Shown in pieces: positions 9,014-17,222 of a stretch of 64,000 nt of DNA (position 1 is the first letter of the stretch; the number at the start of each line of letters is the position of its first letter). Source of the DNA: JAEUMW01 sp963734295 (GTDB taxonomy: Bacteria > Pseudomonadota > Gammaproteobacteria > Burkholderiales > JAEUMW01); assembly GCA_963734295.1 (NCBI GenBank), contig CAVTGS010000012.1, positions 682,001 to 746,000 of the forward strand, in the 5' to 3' direction. Position numbers and translations under genes: made by a program. The notes below the pieces were generated by a model. That model was not told where the DNA came from. It ran no database searches and saw only the letters and a program-made list of their open reading frames with translations.

Positions 9014-11233
9014 TTAGAACTGATAGATCACGCTCAGGCCCGCGACGAAATTCCGCGTCGGAGCGGGAAAGTAGTAGCGGCCATTCGCATCGCCCACGCT
9101 GACTGCGCCGATGTACTCCTTGTCGAAGAGGTTGTTCACCCGCACGAACTGCCGCGTGGTCCACGGACCGGACTGCTGCTGCAGCCCCGCCCACCAGTTC
9201 GCGATCGCGTAGCTCGCAGCGGATTCGGTGTTGAGGTCGTTCACGTAGACGTTGCCGTTCCAGATCGCCTCCACCGCAGTGGTGAGACCGAAGGGTGCGT
9301 ACCGCCAGGTGAGCGACCCGAACAGGTTGTACTCCGGAATCCCCGGCACCCGGTTGCCCGACTGCACGACGGCGATGTTGGTACCGGTCGCCGGAATGCA
9401 GGGCGCGGGACCTGCGCAGGTCACGAAATCGCCGGAGAACTCCGCGTCGAGATAGGTCGCTGCGAGGTAGCCATTGAAGCCCGCCCCGAGGTCGCTGTCG
9501 ACGAGAAGCTCGGCACCCTTGCGGCGGCTTCCTGATGCGTTCTGATAGGCCGCGCGTCCTCCCGCGTTCCGCGCGATGACGATCTCGGCGTCGGAGTCGA
9601 TGTAGAAAAGCGCCAGGTTCACCCGCGTCGCTGCGCCGAGGAACGCCTTCGCCCCGACTTCGTACTGGTTGCTCAACGTTGGCTGCAGATCGAAGTTGAG
9701 CCCGGAACCGGCGTCCGGACGGTACGCGAGCTCGATGAAGGTCGGCGTCTCGAAGCTGCGGCCCGCGTTCGCATAGACGTTCACCGCGGAGGTGAGCTGA
9801 TACAGTACGCCGCCCACCGGCGTCCAGGCCGAGTACGTGACGCTGCCGCTGTCGTCGGGATTGCGCTGATTCGGACCCGGTCCGACGATGGTGGAGGTGC
9901 CGCTGCAGCGGGTGCCGACCACCGCGCAGATGAACTTGTCGCTCGAATCGAATCGCACCTCGGTGTAGCGCAGGCCGGCGCTCGCGTTCCAGCGCGGCAG
10001 GAACTGCCATTCGCCTTGCAGATAGGCGCCGATATTGTCGACGGTATTGTCCTCGTTGCGCTTCAGCGCGCCCAGCACACCGTTGTTGTTGAGATAGCCC
10101 TGGCGCGAGTCGCTCGCGGTCTCGTAGTCGACGCCCGCGGTCAGGGTAAGCGGGCCGTCGAAAACGGGCTGTACACGCGTCCAGCGCAGGCTGCCGCCGC
10201 CGAAATCCCGATCGAACGCCGACACGCCGCCGGAGCTGCGGATGTCGTTCTGGTTCACGAGCGGGATCGCGAGATACTGCGCGTTGCTGCGCGTCCCGTA
10301 ATAGGCCATGACGCGCAGCGTGTCCTGGTCGGTGATCCGGTTGTCGTAGACGAGCCCGCCCTGATTGTTGCGCAGGGTCCGCCGCGTATCGAAGAGCCGC
10401 GCCGCCGGGTCCGCTTGGCGCGGGTTGCGGGCCGCCTGCGCTGCGGTCAACCCGAGCGGGTCCTGGGCATTGGGCTGGTCGAAGATGTTCAGGACCAGGG
10501 TGAGCGCAGACCGATCGTCGAGGGTGTAGACGAACTTGCCATTGACCTGCGTTTTCTCGGCGGCGCTCTGTTCCCGGTAGCCCTGGGTGGTGAAGTAGGT
10601 CGTGTTCACCAGGTAATTGAGCGGGCCACCCTGCCCGCCGAACTTGAACCCGTAGCGCTGCGTATCGTAGCTGCCGAAGGTAAAGCTCGGCGACATGATC
10701 GGCGGCTGCGGCCCCGGTTCGGTGAAAATCTGCACGACCCCGCCGGAGTGGTTGCCGTAGAGCGCGGAGAAGGGTCCGCGCAGCACCTCGATGCGGTCAG
10801 CGGAACCGAGATCGAAGATGCCGGGGTTGCCCTGTCCGTCCGGCGAGCTGGCAGGGATGCCATCGGCCAGTAGCTTCACGCCGCGCGTGCCGAACTGGGA
10901 GCGGGCGCCGAAGCCGCGGATGCTGATCTGCTGCTCCTGCGCGAAATTGTCGCGGTTTTGCACGTAAGTCCCGGGTACGCGATTCAGCACCTCCGAGACG
11001 TTGACATCCAGCTTGCCGCGCTGGATGTCGGCCTGCGGAATCGAGTCGATCGACATCGGCAGGTCGAAGCTCCTGGCTTCGGTCCGCGTGCCGGTCACGA
11101 CTACCGGCGAAGCTTCGACCGCATCCTGCGCCGCCGCCGGTACGCAGAGCGCGGCCGCGATGGCGGTCACCGCGGCCCCAGCGGTTGCGGCCGGGTTCAC
11201 GATCCGCCGCCCGCGTTTGCAGGGTCTACTCAC
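9014..11233 (-). CDS. pqqU: TonB-dependent outer-membrane receptor, PqqU-like
   Basis: This 739-residue receptor has a signal peptide (about residues 15-36, ending PAAAQ), a TonB-box-like VEASPVVVTG, a plug domain with QQISIRGFGARSQFGTRG and IEVLRGPFSALYGNHSGGV, and a 22-strand-type barrel ending in FVAGLSVIYQF with the terminal phenylalanine needed for assembly. Segments such as KLLADGIPASSPDGQGN, AGRSFETPTFIELAYRPD and VNNLFDKEYIGAVSV resemble E. coli PqqU (YncD), the receptor that imports PQQ. Its position directly after pqqA copy 1 and in the same run as a tonB gene supports the same substrate. The start is a GTG at 11233 with a GGGAGAGAGAG site. Confidence 0.85.
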   Translation of the reverse strand: MSRPCKRGRRIVNPAATAGAAVTAIAAALCVPAAAQDAVEASPVVVTGTRTEARSFDLPMSIDSIPQADIQRGKLDVNVSEVLNRVPGTYVQNRDNFAQEQQISIRGFGARSQFGTRGVKLLADGIPASSPDGQGNPGIFDLGSADRIEVLRGPFSALYGNHSGGVVQIFTEPGPQPPIMSPSFTFGSYDTQRYGFKFGGQGGPLNYLVNTTYFTTQGYREQSAAEKTQVNGKFVYTLDDRSALTLVLNIFDQPNAQDPLGLTAAQAARNPRQADPAARLFDTRRTLRNNQGGLVYDNRITDQDTLRVMAYYGTRSNAQYLAIPLVNQNDIRSSGGVSAFDRDFGGGSLRWTRVQPVFDGPLTLTAGVDYETASDSRQGYLNNNGVLGALKRNEDNTVDNIGAYLQGEWQFLPRWNASAGLRYTEVRFDSSDKFICAVVGTRCSGTSTIVGPGPNQRNPDDSGSVTYSAWTPVGGVLYQLTSAVNVYANAGRSFETPTFIELAYRPDAGSGLNFDLQPTLSNQYEVGAKAFLGAATRVNLALFYIDSDAEIVIARNAGGRAAYQNASGSRRKGAELLVDSDLGAGFNGYLAATYLDAEFSGDFVTCAGPAPCIPATGTNIAVVQSGNRVPGIPEYNLFGSLTWRYAPFGLTTAVEAIWNGNVYVNDLNTESAASYAIANWWAGLQQQSGPWTTRQFVRVNNLFDKEYIGAVSVGDANGRYYFPAPTRNFVAGLSVIYQF

Positions 11234-11281
11234 GGTGATCTCTCTCTCCCTGAGGGTTCGCCCTCTGAGGGGCGGTCAGCC

Positions 11282-11310
11282 AAAAAAAAGGCTGCCCATG
11301 GGCAGCCTTT
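11282..11310 (-). terminator. Rho-independent terminator between pqqA copy 1 and pqqU
   Basis: On the minus strand a 10-bp stem AAAGGCTGCC, loop CATG, and its complement are followed by a run of T. It lies 15 bases after the pqqA stop and about 50 bases before the pqqU start, so it should act as an attenuator giving much more pqqA than pqqU transcript. Confidence 0.9.
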
Positions 11311-11324
11311 CGGGGTGGTGCAAG

Positions 11325-11399
11325 TCAGCGATTGCAGATGTACATCGTCACTTCGAAGCCGAAGCGCAGGTCGGTGAATTCGGGTTTGGTCCAGGCCAT
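11325..11399 (-). CDS. pqqA: PQQ precursor peptide PqqA, copy 1
   Basis: The 24-residue peptide has the conserved core RFGFEVTMYICNR, with Glu16 and Tyr20 that are cross-linked by PqqE and become the PQQ skeleton. A GAGGAGATAG ribosome site precedes the ATG at 11399. It differs from copy 2 at four to five positions near the N-terminus and at Cys22 (Ala22 in copy 2). It is far from pqqB and stands instead in front of the PqqU-like receptor, behind the response-regulator gene. The gene is too short for routine gene callers. Confidence 0.93.
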   Translation of the reverse strand: MAWTKPEFTDLRFGFEVTMYICNR

Positions 11400-11498
11400 T
11401 TCTATCTCCTCGGTGGTGGTGCTTGAACAGGGTCAAGTTGCCGATTTAAGTATCATTGCAGCCGGCCGCCGGCAACAGGGGAAAACCCGTAAACCCGA

Positions 11499-11515
11499 CT
11501 CATGATTTTCATGAG
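11499..11515. promoter_or_regulatory. 17-bp palindromic pqq box upstream of pqqA copy 1
   Basis: CTCATGA-TTT-TCATGAG is a perfect 7-3-7 inverted repeat centred about 108 bases upstream of the pqqA copy 1 start codon. The same 17 bases occur upstream of pqqA copy 2 (16888-16904) and the following bases also match partly, including a shared TTTCCC. It is the best candidate operator for the LuxR-type regulator encoded just beside it. Confidence 0.8.
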
Positions 11516-11531
11516 ATTGAGCCTCGGATGC

Positions 11532-12176
11532 TCACGGGTCGATCAAGCGATTGCGAATGGCGATGAGCGCGAGATCCGCCTGGTTCGAGGCGCCGAGCTT
11601 CTGCTTGATGTTGTAGAGATGGGTGCCGACGGTGCGGGGAGACAGGTGCAGGACCTCCGCGATCTCCAGCACCGACTCGCCCCGGGCGAGCGCGAGGAAC
11701 ACCTTGAACTCCTTGTCGGACAGCACCTCCACGGGATTGCGATTGCCCGAGAGCTGCTGCACCGCCATCTGCTGGGCGATCGCCGGCTCGATGAAGGTCT
11801 TGCGCTGGTAGACCTGACGGATCGCCTGGATGAGTGCCTCGGCCGCGCTGCGCTTGGAGAGGTAGCCGAGCGCCCCGGACTTGAGGGCGCGCCGCGGATG
11901 CATCGTGTCCTCGTGGGCGGACAGGACCAGCACGCGCGCCTCCGGCTCCTTCGCGATGAGCCGGCTCACGGTTTCGAGCCCGCCGATGCCGGGCATGGAG
12001 ATGTCGAGCACCAGCACGTCGGGCTTCACCTCCGAATAGGCTTTGAGGGCGTCCTCGCCGCACTCCGCCTCCGCCACCACCTTCATGTCGGGGCTGCCCT
12101 CGAGCAGCAGGCGAAAGCCCATCCGCACCACCGCGTGGTCGTCCACCAGCATCACCCGGATCGGCACCGCGCTCAT
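11532..12176 (-). CDS. LuxR/NarL-family response regulator
   Basis: This 214-residue protein has a receiver domain with acidic pocket VDD (residues 11-13), phosphate acceptor Asp58 in VLVLDISMPG and Lys in YLSKRSAAEA, followed by a LuxR-type helix-turn-helix near residues 150-210 (LSPRTVGTHLYNIKQKLGAS). Homologues (ErbR/AgmR type) control PQQ-dependent alcohol oxidation in pseudomonads. It lies 106 bases after its likely sensor kinase gene and immediately upstream of pqqA copy 1, with the palindromic pqq box between them. Control of both pqqA promoters is inferred from this context. Confidence 0.88.
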   Translation of the reverse strand: MSAVPIRVMLVDDHAVVRMGFRLLLEGSPDMKVVAEAECGEDALKAYSEVKPDVLVLDISMPGIGGLETVSRLIAKEPEARVLVLSAHEDTMHPRRALKSGALGYLSKRSAAEALIQAIRQVYQRKTFIEPAIAQQMAVQQLSGNRNPVEVLSDKEFKVFLALARGESVLEIAEVLHLSPRTVGTHLYNIKQKLGASNQADLALIAIRNRLIDP

Positions 12177-12282
12177 GCGGCCGCCCCCGATCCGTCGTGA
12201 GCATCGAGAAGCGCACTTAGTCGGCGGCTAGCCGCACCCGCATTGCCGTCGATCCCCACAGTGGGGCCCCTCGCCAGGTAGC

Positions 12283-14034
12283 TCATGCGCTGGTCCCCTG
12301 CTCGGCTGGCGCCGATTCCGTTACCGGCAGGGTGACCCGCACGCGCACGCCCCGGCCCGGCTCACTGTCCAGCGCGAAGGTCCCGTGCAGGGCCTGGACG
12401 CGCTCGCGCATGCCGAGGATGCCGAAGCGCGGGATCGCCTCTCCGGCGGCATCCCCGATCCCCCGCCCGTTGTCCCGCACTTCGATCTCGATCCGGTCGC
12501 AGGCAGGGTCCGCGACCCGCGTGACGACGACTTCGGCACGGCTCGCCCCCGCGTGCCGCAGCACGTTGGTCAGACACTCCTGCACGATGCGATAGGCGTT
12601 GATGTTGAGCGCCTCGCCCAGGTGGTCGAGCGCGCCGCGCGTCGCGAGCTTGAGCTCGATTGCGGGGTGCTGGGCCTGCAGCGCCGACAGTGCTTCCTCG
12701 AGCGTCTCGCGCAGGCCCAGGTTGTCGAGCGCGCTCGGGCGCAACTGCCGCACGATGCCGTGCATGGAATCGTACAGGCGGCCCGCCACCTGCACGATCA
12801 TCCTGCTGCTGTCGTGAATCTCCGGTGCGACGTCGCGGCTGCGGTTCGCGATCGAGGCGCCGATGGTCCTGATAGCCGTGACGCACTGCCCGAGCTCGTC
12901 GTGCAACTCGCGGGCGAGGCTGCGCCGCTCTTCCTCGACGTGCTTCTGGATCAATTGCGTGAGCTCGCGGTTCTGGCGCAGCTCGCGCTCGGTCTCGACC
13001 GCATGCTTGTGCTCGGTGATGTCGCGCAGGCTGACGATGCTGCCGATCACCTCGTCTTGCTGCGGGTCGACCAGGGGAGCAGCAGACAGGGCCACGTCGA
13101 GCACGCGCCCGTCTTTCGCGAGCCGCTGTGTCTCCTGGTTCTCGATCACCCCGCGGGCGCGCACCGTCGCGAGGTCGCGCTCGATCTCGCCGGCCGACTC
13201 GGCGGACGCCAGCACGGTCGCGGAGCGGCCCAGCATCTCGTCGGCCCGGTACCCGAAGAGGCGCTCCGCTGCCGGGTTCCAGAAGGTCACGGTGCCGCCC
13301 AGATCCTGGATGATGATCGCGTCGGACGACTGCTGCGCGATGAGGGCGAGGCGCTGGTTCTCGGCGACGCTCTCCTGCAGCGCCTGCGCCATGCGGTTGA
13401 ACGTACGGCTGATGGAGGAGAACTCCGGTGCGCGAAACGCCGGCAGCCGGGTGTCGAAGCGCCCTTGCGCCATCTCCGAGAGCCCGCCGAGCACCGTCTG
13501 CAATGGCCGCAGGCTGCGCCCGACGAGCCAGAAGAGCAGCACGATCAGCAACAGGAAGAAGCCCGCCGCGACCATCAGGAGGGCCTTCAGGTCGTCCCAC
13601 GCGTCGAGCACGGAGCGCGAGGCGTCCGGCACGATGGTGAGGGTCGCCCCCGGCAGCGCGATGGCGACGGTCTCGGTCTTCGGCGACACCATGCGGAAGA
13701 ACCAGTCCGGTGCGGAGCGGCCGGCCTTGTAGGTGGACGGCGGCGACTGGTAGACCGTGTTCCCGAGCCCGTCCTCCAGCACGATGTCGTGCGCCCGCAC
13801 GCGGCCGAGCTTGTTCAGGAACGAGAGCAGAAACTCGCGCTGGGTGCTGACGGACGGATAGAACTGGCCCGCGTAGACCACCGCCGTCATGAGCTGCACG
13901 GTGATCCTGGTGCCGGACTCGATCTCCTCGCGGATCGAGCGCCGCGTGTCGTCGACGATCACCGCGCCCGAGGCGACCAGGAACGCGATCATCAGCGCCG
14001 AGATCAGGAGGTTGATGCGCAGTCGCAGGCTCAT
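12283..14034 (-). CDS. Membrane sensor histidine kinase with HAMP, PAS and HisKA_3 domains
   Basis: The 583-residue kinase has two membrane helices (about residues 7-27 and 150-171) enclosing a periplasmic sensing region of about 120 residues. A HAMP linker (VGRSLRPLQTVLGGLSEMAQ) follows, then a PAS domain (DAIIIQDLGGTVTFWNPAAE). The NarX/DegS-type dimerisation segment RRSLARELHDELGQ contains the phosphorylated histidine, and the ATPase domain has DNGRGIG and RFGILGMRERV. It is the natural partner of the response regulator that follows. The ligand is unknown; an alcohol, aldehyde or PQQ status signal is plausible from context only. Confidence 0.9.
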   Translation of the reverse strand: MSLRLRINLLISALMIAFLVASGAVIVDDTRRSIREEIESGTRITVQLMTAVVYAGQFYPSVSTQREFLLSFLNKLGRVRAHDIVLEDGLGNTVYQSPPSTYKAGRSAPDWFFRMVSPKTETVAIALPGATLTIVPDASRSVLDAWDDLKALLMVAAGFFLLLIVLLFWLVGRSLRPLQTVLGGLSEMAQGRFDTRLPAFRAPEFSSISRTFNRMAQALQESVAENQRLALIAQQSSDAIIIQDLGGTVTFWNPAAERLFGYRADEMLGRSATVLASAESAGEIERDLATVRARGVIENQETQRLAKDGRVLDVALSAAPLVDPQQDEVIGSIVSLRDITEHKHAVETERELRQNRELTQLIQKHVEEERRSLARELHDELGQCVTAIRTIGASIANRSRDVAPEIHDSSRMIVQVAGRLYDSMHGIVRQLRPSALDNLGLRETLEEALSALQAQHPAIELKLATRGALDHLGEALNINAYRIVQECLTNVLRHAGASRAEVVVTRVADPACDRIEIEVRDNGRGIGDAAGEAIPRFGILGMRERVQALHGTFALDSEPGRGVRVRVTLPVTESAPAEQGTSA

Positions 14035-14086
14035 CGCGGCCCTCCAGGAGCGACTTCGCGCTCCGTCGGACGGCGGTACGGATGTC

Positions 14087-15049
14087 TCATGCCGCTTCGA
14101 CCCCGAGCCGGTCGGAGAAGTCCGCCAACGCCCGCACCAGCGCCGCCGCCAGAGCCGGATTGAAGACGAAGTGACCCGCGTTCTCCACCATTCTGAGCTC
14201 GGCGGCGTCCCAGTGCGCAGCGAGCCTCTGCGCCGTCACCGGCGGGCAGACCATGTCCAGTCGCCCCTGCACGATGATCGCCGGCAGCGCGCGGAGCACG
14301 CCCATGCGCCCGAGAATCGGCCGCTCCACGAGAAAGCACTGGTGGCGCAGATAGTGGGTCTGGATGCGGACGCGGGGCACGACGCTGTCGTCGCTCGCAG
14401 CCATCGACACGGCCGACGGCTGCTCGCCCAGCGCCATCACCGCGGATTCGTAGGCGACCCAGGCCTGCGCGGCGCTCGACGCAGCGGCAGGGGGCCCCGC
14501 TTCCAGGCGGCGCAGGCAGATCTGCAGCAGATGACCGGATGTCCCCGCGTCCAGCGTGCGGGCGAACGCGCTCCATGCCTCCGGCACGAAGCGGCGCAAC
14601 CCGTTGAGAAACCAGTCGACCTCTTCGTCGGTGCCGAGAAACACGCCGCGCAGCACCAGACCCAGGACGGCTTCCGGATGGCTCTGGGCGTAGGCCAGGG
14701 CGAGCGTCGCGCCCCACGAACCCCCGAAAAGCAGCCAGCGCTCGACCTCCAGCCGACGGCGGAGCGCTTCCATGTCCGCGACCAGGTCCCAGGTGGTGTT
14801 GTGGCGCGTCTCCCCGAGCGGATGCGACCGCCCGCAGCCGCGCTGATCGAACAGGACGGCGCGGTAGCGCGTGGGGTCGAAGAAGCGGCGGTGGGCCGGG
14901 CTGCAACTGCTGCCCGGTCCGCCGTGGCAGAACAGCACGGGGATGCCGCCGGGATTGCCCGACTGTTCCCAGTACACACGGTGGCCCGCGCCCACGTCGA
15001 GCATGCCTGTAGCGAAGGGTTCGGTGGGAGGAAACAGCGCGTCGGTCAT
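14087..15049 (-). CDS. Prolyl aminopeptidase-like alpha/beta hydrolase
   Basis: This 320-residue protein of peptidase family S33 type contains the oxyanion HGGPGSSCSP, FDQRGCGRSHP, and the nucleophile elbow GGSWGATLALAY. The acid lies in VQGRLDMVCPP and the histidine in ENAGHFVFN. Prolyl aminopeptidases release N-terminal proline, normally in the cytoplasm. It overlaps the metallo-hydrolase gene (ATGA) and ends 52 bases before the kinase gene, inside the run that leads to pqqA. No PqqF/PqqG-type protease is in the window, so a role in trimming the cross-linked PqqA peptide is possible but unproven. Confidence 0.82.
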   Translation of the reverse strand: MTDALFPPTEPFATGMLDVGAGHRVYWEQSGNPGGIPVLFCHGGPGSSCSPAHRRFFDPTRYRAVLFDQRGCGRSHPLGETRHNTTWDLVADMEALRRRLEVERWLLFGGSWGATLALAYAQSHPEAVLGLVLRGVFLGTDEEVDWFLNGLRRFVPEAWSAFARTLDAGTSGHLLQICLRRLEAGPPAAASSAAQAWVAYESAVMALGEQPSAVSMAASDDSVVPRVRIQTHYLRHQCFLVERPILGRMGVLRALPAIIVQGRLDMVCPPVTAQRLAAHWDAAELRMVENAGHFVFNPALAAALVRALADFSDRLGVEAA

Positions 15050-16056
15050 TTGCTGAACTCTTCGCGTTCGAGCTCGGTGTAGACGTGCTGGATGTTCAAC
15101 GGGTGGGTATCGCCGTACAGCGCCCAGCCCTCGAATCGCGGCAGATTCATCGTCGGCTCCTTGAGCAGGTCGATCACGCTCACGCCCTCGTGGTAGTGCT
15201 TCTCGGTGTCGGCGACGAGCGCGACGAGATAGTCGCGCGTCTCGCCGATGCGCTGCGGGTCCGCGATCGGACCATGGCCCGGAACGATGCGCCTCGCCGG
15301 AATCTTCTGCAACTCGGTGAGAGACGCGATCCAGCCACGGACGCGTGCCTCGTGGGTGTACGGAATGCGGTCGAGGTACACGAGATCGCCGGTGAAGAGC
15401 ACGCCGCTCGCGGGATCGAAAACGGCCAGGTCACCTTCCGTGTGACCCCAGCCGAAATGGTAGAGCTCGATGCGGCGCCCCCCGGCGACGAAGGATCCGT
15501 TGCCTGACACGCTCAGGTTCGGAATGACGATCTCGGTGCCCGTCATCGCCCCGGGCCCGAGGACGCGCTCGACGTTGTCGAAGCAGAGCTTGCACCGCGC
15601 GCGCATTGCGGCGATGGTCTCGGCGCGGGCGAGGATGGGCGCCCCCGTGTCGGCGAACGCGTGGTTGCCGAGCACGTTCTCCGGATGCGGATGGGTGTTG
15701 ACGACGAGCGCGATCGGCTGGTCCGTGACCGTGCGAATGGCGGCGAGGATGGCACGTCCGTGCTCGACGTTGACCCCGGTGTCGATCACGATGACGCCTT
15801 CCGGACCGACGATGAAGCCGCTGTTGATCACGTTGCCACGGTTTGCCGGCGCGATCTCTTCCTGGGCGCCGAGGAAGGCGTAGACATCGGGGGCGACCTG
15901 CCGCGGCACCAGCACGAGGGCGTCCGCGACCGCGATCGACGGCACCGCGGCGGCCGACTGCACGAGAAGGAAGGCGAAAGCCTGGAGGAGATGCGAGACG
16001 GGCGAACCGGGCCGGGTCACACTGCGTTCGCAGGAGCAGATCGTGTGGACACGCAA
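15046..16056 (-). CDS. Metallo-beta-lactamase-fold hydrolase of the quinoprotein-associated type
   Basis: The protein has a signal-like hydrophobic stretch (LLQAFAFLLVQSAAAV), an MBL fold with IVIDTGVNVEHG, the metal motif NTHPHPENVLGNHAF, the second-site region HFGWGHTEGDLAVF, the bridging Asp in LFTGDLVYLDRIP and PGHGPI. The HxHxxN pattern replaces the usual HxHxDH aspartate with asparagine. Related hydrolases occur beside PQQ enzymes and sulfur-oxidation genes (SoxH-like). The start is uncertain: a TTG at 16056 follows the tonB stop directly (TAGTTG, with AAGGA upstream), and a GTG lies 12 codons further in. Exact reaction unknown. Confidence 0.78.
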   Translation of the reverse strand: MRVHTICSCERSVTRPGSPVSHLLQAFAFLLVQSAAAVPSIAVADALVLVPRQVAPDVYAFLGAQEEIAPANRGNVINSGFIVGPEGVIVIDTGVNVEHGRAILAAIRTVTDQPIALVVNTHPHPENVLGNHAFADTGAPILARAETIAAMRARCKLCFDNVERVLGPGAMTGTEIVIPNLSVSGNGSFVAGGRRIELYHFGWGHTEGDLAVFDPASGVLFTGDLVYLDRIPYTHEARVRGWIASLTELQKIPARRIVPGHGPIADPQRIGETRDYLVALVADTEKHYHEGVSVIDLLKEPTMNLPRFEGWALYGDTHPLNIQHVYTELEREEFSK

Positions 16057-16809
16057 CTATTCCTTCAACCGGAAAACGATCGGCACGAGCACCGTGAAGT
16101 CCCGGTTGCGCAGCCGCTCCGGCGCATTTGGCAGAGGCTGCGCGTCCCGCACCATCTCGAGCGCCTGCTCGTCGAGGATTTCGTGCCCGCTCGATTTGTG
16201 CAGCGTCGAAGCGATGAGCCGGTTGCCCGAACCGAACTTGAGCGCGACCATCGAAGTGCCCTGCCACCCGCGCATCTGGGCGAGACGAGGATAGCGCTGA
16301 TGCCTGCCGATGGCCTGTGACAGCGCATGACCGTAACCCGCGAGCAGATCGGGTTCGGGCGGCGTCGCGGGCTCGGCCTCCCGCACCGGGGCTGGGGTCG
16401 CATCCGCCCGTCCCGGTGCAGCCGGAACCGAGAACTCCGACGACTGCGGCGGCGCTTCGGGCGACGCCGAGAGGAGGTCCTGCTGCGGTGCCGTGGGTGG
16501 GGCGATCGGTGCTGCGTCGCGTGCGGTGACCGAAGGCAGCGGCTTGGCGGGCTTGGCGCGCGGGCGTTCGGGTGGCGGCACCGGCATCGCTTTGCGGGGG
16601 ACGACGGGATCCGCCATGGCCGGCGCCTGCGTCGGAGCGGCCTCCATCGCGTCGCGCAAAATCTCGACCTGGAGGGGATTCTCCGCATCGCGCTGCAACG
16701 CGCGCAACTGCGGAAAAAGCGTGAGCGCCATGGCATGGATGGCGATGGAGACAACGATCGCCGCAGCGAGCGGACGTTCGCGGACATAGCTCAACGTGGA
16801 CGCAACCAT
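16057..16809 (-). CDS. tonB: TonB energy-transducing protein
   Basis: The 250-residue protein has a short cytoplasmic N-terminus, one membrane helix containing the conserved histidine (AAAIVVSIAIHAMALTLF), a proline-rich periplasmic stretch (about residues 60-150) and a C-terminal TonB domain with YPRLAQMRGWQGTSMVALKF. It links the proton gradient to outer-membrane receptors; no exbB or exbD is present here. It heads the minus-strand run ending in the PqqU-like receptor, so it is probably dedicated to PQQ uptake. It is divergent from pqqA copy 2, with a pqq box in the shared region. Confidence 0.88.
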   Translation of the reverse strand: MVASTLSYVRERPLAAAIVVSIAIHAMALTLFPQLRALQRDAENPLQVEILRDAMEAAPTQAPAMADPVVPRKAMPVPPPERPRAKPAKPLPSVTARDAAPIAPPTAPQQDLLSASPEAPPQSSEFSVPAAPGRADATPAPVREAEPATPPEPDLLAGYGHALSQAIGRHQRYPRLAQMRGWQGTSMVALKFGSGNRLIASTLHKSSGHEILDEQALEMVRDAQPLPNAPERLRNRDFTVLVPIVFRLKE

Positions 16810-16887
16810 GCCTTGTAGATTGTGGTTCGAGGCGCGGGAAACAAAGGGTAGTGCAAGGCCCTCGCTCAGGCAAATCCACCCGTGAAA

Positions 16888-16904
16888 CTCATGAAAATCA
16901 TGAG
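16888..16904. promoter_or_regulatory. 17-bp palindromic pqq box between tonB and pqqA copy 2
   Basis: CTCATGAAAATCATGAG is the exact reverse complement of the box at 11499-11515. It is centred about 145 bases upstream of pqqA copy 2 and about 87 bases upstream of tonB, so a dimeric regulator bound here could control both directions. Confidence 0.8.
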
Positions 16905-17040
16905 GGTGAATTGCAGGATTTCCCAGCGGGCCGGGCGAACAGACCGGCCGACAATGCAGTCTGACCTATCGAGTTCGGCCGTAACGGCGGACTTCAAGGT
17001 TTACGCAACGGACTTCAACCTCGAGATCAAGGAGACTACC

Positions 17041-17115
17041 ATGGCCTGGACGACCCCCGCTTTCACCGATATGCGCTTCGGCTTCGAAGTGACGATGTAC
17101 ATCGCCAACCGCTAA
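17041..17115 (+). CDS. pqqA: PQQ precursor peptide PqqA, copy 2
   Basis: The 24-residue peptide has the core RFGFEVTMYIANR, with the PqqE substrate residues Glu16 and Tyr20. An AAGGAGA site precedes the ATG. It stands in the usual place in front of pqqB. The peptide is bound by PqqD and cross-linked by PqqE before proteolysis. Two structured RNA elements follow before pqqB, annotated separately. Confidence 0.95.
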   Translation: MAWTTPAFTDMRFGFEVTMYIANR

Positions 17116-17136
17116 CGCGCTTGGCGGCAAGACCCG

Positions 17137-17162
17137 GGAGCCCGGGCAACCGGCTCCTTTTT
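17137..17162 (+). terminator. Attenuator-type terminator after pqqA copy 2
   Basis: GGAGCC and GGCTCC form a 6-bp stem around a 9-base loop, followed by TTTTT. This lies 21 bases after the pqqA stop and should let pqqA be made in excess over pqqBCDE, matching the arrangement after copy 1. Confidence 0.7.
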
Positions 17163-17164
17163 CG

Positions 17165-17190
17165 ACCGGCCCGGGACTTCCCGGGCCGGT
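17165..17190 (+). other. Long GC-rich hairpin in the pqqA-pqqB spacer
   Basis: ACCGGCCCGGGA and its complement form a perfect 12-bp stem with a minimal loop. No T-run follows, so it is more likely an RNA-stability or processing element that protects one side of the pqqA-pqqB junction than a second terminator. Confidence 0.65.
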
Positions 17191-17222
17191 TCGTTACAGG
17201 GATCGCGAAGAGGCTTTCGAAC

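Noticed and set aside
12385..14163. 592-codon open frame antisense to the histidine kinase
   Set aside because: Composition is that of a shadow frame; the kinase on the other strand shows all expected domains.
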